Below, in pieces: positions 60,614 through 64,000 of a stretch of 64,000 bases of DNA. Both the position numbers and the translations under genes were made by a program. How positions within the stretch are numbered: the first letter of the stretch is position 1; every line of letters begins with the position of its first letter. The notes beneath the pieces were generated by a model. The model made no database searches, was not told the DNA's origin, and was given only the letters and a program-made list of their open reading frames with translations. The DNA lies in NCBI GenBank assembly GCA_038199985.1, contig JBBPYK010000135.1, positions 4,226 to 68,225 on the forward strand. The letters are read 5' to 3'. The stretch is from Arthrobacter_J sp038199985. GTDB taxonomy: Bacteria; Actinomycetota; Actinomycetes; Actinomycetales; Micrococcaceae.

Positions 60614-62686
60614 GTGCCGAGCGCCCAGATTGCTGCTATAAGCAGGGACAGTTCCTCGCCAACTGTGCCCAGAAGTCAAGACCCGAAAGTGTTCCGCCCA
60701 GAGGTGCAGGGCCTTCGTGCGCTCGCCGTCCTCATGGTGGTGGTCTATCACGTATGGCTAGGCCGCGTTTCGGGTGGAGTGGACATTTTCCTGCTCATCT
60801 CCTCGTTTCTGCTGACGCTTTCCTTCACACGAAAACTCGAAAACGGGAAGGCTCTGGATCTCCTCGGGTATTGGGTCCACGTATTCAAACGTCTCCTGCC
60901 CATGGCGGCGCTAACCATCCTTGTTACGCTGGCCGCCGTCGTTACCTTCGTGCCCGCGACACGGTGGTCAACTATTCTCGATCAGGCGTGGGCTTCTCTG
61001 TTCTACTTTCAGAACTGGGTCCTGGCGTTTGGTTCGGTAGATTACTACGCAGCGGACCACAGTGGTGCGAGCCCACTACAACACTTCTGGTCTCTGTCGA
61101 TTCAGGGGCAGGTATTCATTCTCTGGCCGCTGATGTTCGCCCTGGCCGGTTTGCTCTGCAGCCGGACACTGCTGAGGGTTCGTCCTACGCTCATCGTCCT
61201 TTTCGGAACCGTGTTTGCGGTGTCGTTGGCTTTCTCCGTTGTGCAAACCTATACAAACCAAGGATTTGCCTACTTCGATACTCGCACCAGGCTGTGGGAA
61301 TTTGCTCTCGGATCTCTGATTGCGTTGTTCCTCCCGTACCTCAAGCCTGGACGCAGCGCGCGCGTATTGCTCGGTTGGATCGGTATAGCAGCGATGCTCA
61401 GCGTCGGTATCGTGCTACAGGTGGAACAACAGTTCCCCGGGTTTATCGCGCTCTGGCCCACCCTGGCAGCAGCAGCCATAATAGTGGCAGGTCAGACGGA
61501 TAGTCGTTGGGGGGCTGACCGGCTACTGTCCTGGAAACCGCTGGTGAAACTCGGTGATTCTTCCTACGCCCTGTATCTCATTCATTGGCCCATTCTGGTG
61601 ATCTACCTCATCTTCAGAGATCGTGAAATGGCAGGTCCCATCTCTGGGGCGTTCATCATCGTCATTTCAGTGATCTGGGCAGTGCTCGTCACAAAGTGGA
61701 TCGACACGCCTATCCGGAATCTGAAGTGGGCGGAAGAGAAGCGCCTTCGCGCCGGCGTCGTCATAGCGTTGAGCGTTCTCTTGGTGGCAGTACCTGTCGC
61801 AACCTGGCAGAGCCAGCTTCGTACGGCCGCCTCAGAAGCAGCGGCCCGCGTCGACATCGATAACCCGGGTGCCACCGTTCTTGGTAAGGGTTTTAAATTC
61901 CGTGGTGATCCCGATGCTCCGGTGCTTCCCTTGGCCACAGCCATGGACGCGGAATGGGTTTGGCTCGATCAAAAATGCTCCGGGGCCTTCGATGCCTCCG
62001 AATACGGTCAGCTTCAAGACGGGTGCACCCAGACACCGCTGGTGGAAAATCCAGACAAGCTTGCCGTGGTGGTTGGCGCATCGCACCCGCAGCAGTGGGT
62101 CGCTGCTATCGAAGTGCTTGCCGCTGAACAGAACTGGCAGCTGGTGGTCCTCCGCAAGGGCCAGTGCCCATTTGGAGCCCCTATCGGCAAACAATTTGAG
62201 GGTTGCGAGAATTGGAATGGAGATGTCCTGCGGTATTTAGACGATGTGAACCCTGACGTAGTTTTCACGGTTTCATCATCGTCGCACCATACCCGGGCCG
62301 AAGACCTACTAGTTCCAGGATACGAAAAAGCAGCAGTGCAGCTTATGAATGACGGAGCGGACGTTATCGCCATCAGAGACAACCCCCGTTTTGGTATCAA
62401 TATCCCGGAATGTGTCGAAACCAACGGGGTGGACGATCCTGCTTGCACGTTTCCGCTCGAGGACAAGCTCGCAGGCGTCAACCCTGCGGCTTCATTGGGA
62501 GAGAAGTACGAAAAACTTCACACCATCGACATGACTGACCGCATTTGCGTTGACGGGCTCTGCCCGCCAGTGATCGGAAACGTGCTGGTTTACATGGATG
62601 ACAACCACCTAGGCGCCACGTATATCCGTACCATGACCGAGGAATTCTCTGATCGCCTCTTCGACTCCACTGGCTGGGATCGGTAG
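60614..62686 (+). CDS. Membrane acyltransferase, AT3 family with C-terminal SGNH domain (OatA-like)
   Basis: The 690-residue protein has an N-terminal acyltransferase-3 domain with about ten membrane segments, starting PEVQGLRALAVLMVVVYHVW (catalytic-type His) and SGGVDIFLLISSFLL. A C-terminal extracytoplasmic SGNH hydrolase-like domain begins at LAVVVGASHPQQW (nucleophile Ser in GASH) and ends with the Asp/His pair in MDDNHLGATY. This architecture O-acetylates peptidoglycan or surface glycans; the acceptor is unknown. The start is GTG 60614, 9 bases after AAGG. Its TAG stop overlaps the GTG of the next paralogue. Confidence 0.88.
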   Translation: MPSAQIAAISRDSSSPTVPRSQDPKVFRPEVQGLRALAVLMVVVYHVWLGRVSGGVDIFLLISSFLLTLSFTRKLENGKALDLLGYWVHVFKRLLPMAALTILVTLAAVVTFVPATRWSTILDQAWASLFYFQNWVLAFGSVDYYAADHSGASPLQHFWSLSIQGQVFILWPLMFALAGLLCSRTLLRVRPTLIVLFGTVFAVSLAFSVVQTYTNQGFAYFDTRTRLWEFALGSLIALFLPYLKPGRSARVLLGWIGIAAMLSVGIVLQVEQQFPGFIALWPTLAAAAIIVAGQTDSRWGADRLLSWKPLVKLGDSSYALYLIHWPILVIYLIFRDREMAGPISGAFIIVISVIWAVLVTKWIDTPIRNLKWAEEKRLRAGVVIALSVLLVAVPVATWQSQLRTAASEAAARVDIDNPGATVLGKGFKFRGDPDAPVLPLATAMDAEWVWLDQKCSGAFDASEYGQLQDGCTQTPLVENPDKLAVVVGASHPQQWVAAIEVLAAEQNWQLVVLRKGQCPFGAPIGKQFEGCENWNGDVLRYLDDVNPDVVFTVSSSSHHTRAEDLLVPGYEKAAVQLMNDGADVIAIRDNPRFGINIPECVETNGVDDPACTFPLEDKLAGVNPAASLGEKYEKLHTIDMTDRICVDGLCPPVIGNVLVYMDDNHLGATYIRTMTEEFSDRLFDSTGWDR
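60728..60780 (+). repeat. 53-base exact repeat, copy 1 (within first acyltransferase)
   Basis: This segment, which encodes VLMVVVYHVWLGRVSGGV, is identical base for base to 62782-62834. Similarity continues on both sides at lower identity. It marks a recent tandem duplication or gene conversion between the two acyltransferase genes. Confidence 0.9.
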
Positions 62687-62781
62687 TGTCCGTCTCGATC
62701 AGCGAACCCAACACGGCTACACCCTCACACCAACCGGTCAAAACCTACCGCCCAGAGGTTCAAGGTCTTCGTGCGCTCGCT

Positions 62782-62834
62782 GTCCTCATGGTGGTGGTCT
62801 ATCACGTATGGCTAGGCCGCGTTTCGGGTGGAGT
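62782..62834 (+). repeat. 53-base exact repeat, copy 2 (within truncated acyltransferase)
   Basis: It is identical to 60728-60780 in the first acyltransferase gene. Confidence 0.9.
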
Positions 62835-62905
62835 AGACATTTTCCTCCTGGTATCGGCCTTTCTGCTGACGGGCTCTTTCGCCCGCAAAGTAGAGGGCGG
62901 TAAGC

Positions 62906-62941
62906 CTTGGTGTCATAGCGTCGTAGCAACAAACATCGTTG
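62906..62941 (+). repeat. Left terminal inverted repeat of the IS30 element
   Basis: This 36-base end pairs with 63966-64000: the outer 10 bases are perfect, and inner blocks GTAGCAACA and TCGTTG match when a one-base gap is allowed. Confidence 0.85.
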
Positions 62942-62958
62942 CGTAGAGGGAGTTGCTG

Positions 62959-63993
62959 GTGGCGCGGAAGTTGTTGACGTTTGCTGATCGGGCAGATATT
63001 GCGGTGGGGATTCGGGCGGGCCATACGGACCGGCAAATCGGGGTGGAGATCGGCAGGGACCATACGATCGTGTGGCGGGAACGGAACCGAAACTCAACGA
63101 AGACCCGCGGCTACAAACCAGTGACCGCGGACTGTAAAGCAGAGGATCGCCGGAAGCGCCCGCAGACCCGGAAGATCGACGCCGATCCTGTCCTCGCTGC
63201 GCGGGTAAAAGCGGATCTGTTCCGGTCCAGGACACCACGTCAGGTCGCGGGGCGCTTGCTTTTGGAGGCCGCTGACTCCAGCGTTGAACCCATGGTGAAA
63301 TCTCCCGACGCGCACGGCCGGACCGTCTCCCACGAAGCGATCTACCGGTGGATCTACGCGATGCCCAAAGGCGAGCTCGAACGGGAAGGAATCCTGTTGC
63401 AATCCAAGCGCACCAAGCGTAAACGCCGGAAGCCCCTTGGCGCGCGTACCGGCGGGAGGATCATCGGGATGCTCAGCATCGATGACCGTCCCGAGACCGC
63501 ATCGGACCGTCGTGTTCCAGGGTCCTGGGAAGGGGATCTAGTGGTCGGCAAGGCCGGCAAAACAGCTGTGGCTACCCTGGTGGAGCGCTCCAGTAGGTTC
63601 CTGATCATGCTGGGCCTGCCCGAGGGCAAGAAGGCCTCCGGACTAGCTGATGTCCTCATCGATCGGGTCAATGACCTGCCGGCGCTGATGCGCGGCTGCC
63701 TCACGTGGGATCAGGGAACCGAGATGGCCCGCCACGCCCAGCTGACCGTCGCCACTGACCTGCCCGTCTACTTCGCTCACCCACACTCTCCATGGGAGCG
63801 AGGCTCGAACGAGAACACGAACCGCCTGATCCGGGAGTACCTACCCAAAGGTATCGAGATCACCAGCCACCAGCCCTACCTCGATACCATCGCCGATGAA
63901 CTCAATGACAGGCCACGCGCCACCCTGGGATACCTCACCCCACGAGAAGTCTTCACCAAACTACTCAACGACAATGTTGCTACCACCGGTTGA
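62959..63993 (+). CDS. IS30-family transposase
   Basis: The 344-residue protein has an N-terminal helix-turn-helix (ADRADIAVGIRAGHTDRQIG) and a DDE catalytic domain: first Asp in GSWEGDLVVGKAGK, second Asp in CLTWDQGTEMARH, and Glu in PWERGSNENTNRLIREYLPKG. These spacings and flanks are typical of IS30. GTG 62959 is preferred because GAGGGAG lies 6 bases upstream; TTG 62953 is in frame but too close to it. The gene appears intact, so the element may be active. Confidence 0.93.
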   Translation: MARKLLTFADRADIAVGIRAGHTDRQIGVEIGRDHTIVWRERNRNSTKTRGYKPVTADCKAEDRRKRPQTRKIDADPVLAARVKADLFRSRTPRQVAGRLLLEAADSSVEPMVKSPDAHGRTVSHEAIYRWIYAMPKGELEREGILLQSKRTKRKRRKPLGARTGGRIIGMLSIDDRPETASDRRVPGSWEGDLVVGKAGKTAVATLVERSSRFLIMLGLPEGKKASGLADVLIDRVNDLPALMRGCLTWDQGTEMARHAQLTVATDLPVYFAHPHSPWERGSNENTNRLIREYLPKGIEITSHQPYLDTIADELNDRPRATLGYLTPREVFTKLLNDNVATTG

Positions 63994-64000
63994 CACCAAG
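63966..64000 (+). repeat. Right terminal inverted repeat of the IS30 element
   Basis: This is the imperfect reverse complement of 62906-62941. It starts within the last codons of the transposase gene and reaches the window end. Confidence 0.85.

Larger units (their letters stand above)
62686..62946 (+). pseudogene. Acyltransferase (AT3) paralogue truncated by IS30 insertion
   Basis: GTG 62686 overlaps the TAG stop of the first acyltransferase. The protein reads TYRPEVQGLRALAVLMVVVY and GRVSGGVDIFLLVSAFLLTG and is clearly a paralogue of it. Native sequence ends near residue 73 (KVEGGK) at about 62905, where the IS30 terminal repeat begins. The frame then runs 13 codons into the element to TAG 62944-62946. 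Only the first one or two membrane helices remain, so it cannot be active. The rest of the gene should lie beyond the IS, outside the window. Confidence 0.9.
62906..64000 (+). mobile_element. IS30-family insertion sequence
   Basis: The element has one transposase gene bounded by imperfect inverted repeats. The left end starts CTTGGTGTCA at 62906 and the right end finishes TGACACCAAG at 64000. Inner repeat blocks GTAGCAACA and TCGTTG are also shared. The visible length is 1,095 bases, normal for IS30. The right boundary coincides with the last base of the window, so the target-site duplication cannot be seen and the true ends could extend a few bases further. Confidence 0.9.

Noticed and set aside
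1..64000. CRISPR arrays, tRNA, rRNA, tmRNA, prophage or attachment sites
   Set aside because: Reading by eye I saw no regularly spaced repeats, no tRNA-like cloverleaf or CCA-ended gene, and no phage or integrase genes. The only mobile element found is the IS30 copy at the end.

Overview
The window is chromosomal DNA of a high-GC Gram-positive bacterium (Actinomycetota). The best fit is an Arthrobacter-like member of the Micrococcaceae. This is an inference from the L6/L18/S5 and RpoA sequences, the short-LID adenylate kinase, the CxxC-type L36, the GroEL1-type chaperonin beside groES, the frequent GTG/TTG starts and the apparently leaderless genes. No rRNA gene is present to confirm it.

Region 1 (1-9977, + strand) is the distal ribosomal-protein region: rpsH (3' end only), rplF, rplR, rpsE, rpmD, rplO, secY, adk, map, infA, rpmJ, rpsM, rpsK, rpoA, rplQ and truA. 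Region 2 (9978-28300) interrupts this housekeeping backbone. It holds a PAS-GGDEF-EAL cyclic-di-GMP protein (+), a complete-looking Tad/Flp pilus assembly operon (-; flp, tadE, tadG, cpaB, tadZ, tadA, tadB, tadC), a four-gene ABC exporter operon (-; two ATPases, two giant FtsX-like permeases) and a fructosamine-kinase-like gene (+). Region 3 (28301-36436) returns to housekeeping: rplM, rpsI, glmM, then mscL, a VanY-like lipoprotein and coaA on the minus strand, glmS, acpS and a 5'-truncated gene remnant. glmM and glmS feed UDP-GlcNAc synthesis.

Region 4 (36437-46829) is metabolic: a fused NAD(P)H-hydrate repair enzyme, the translationally coupled operon glgX-treY-treZ (glycogen debranching to trehalose), a GH4 glycosidase (-) and a divergent PfkB sugar kinase. 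Region 5 (46830-53644) is alr, tsaE, tsaB, rimI and tsaD (cell-wall D-alanine and tRNA t6A synthesis), split by an oppositely oriented furA-katA oxidative-stress pair. Region 6 (53645-60530) has a mycothiol-isomerase-like protein, a GCS2-type carboxylate-amine ligase, a THUMP-like methyltransferase, an Aquifex-type aconitase and the groES-groEL operon with two CIRCE operators around a clear promoter. Region 7 (60531-64000) has two tandem acyltransferase genes; the second is cut by an IS30-family element that runs to the last base of the window.

Most of the window is ordinary and well understood. I found no clear new defence, mobile or biosynthetic system. The points most worth checking are the structured rplO-secY leader, the ABC ATPase carrying an AbrB-like tail, the set of leaderless promoters, the furA-katA insertion in the t6A cluster and the recent acyltransferase duplication with its IS30 disruption. 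Coordinates, motifs and hairpins were read by eye; no database search or folding program was run.
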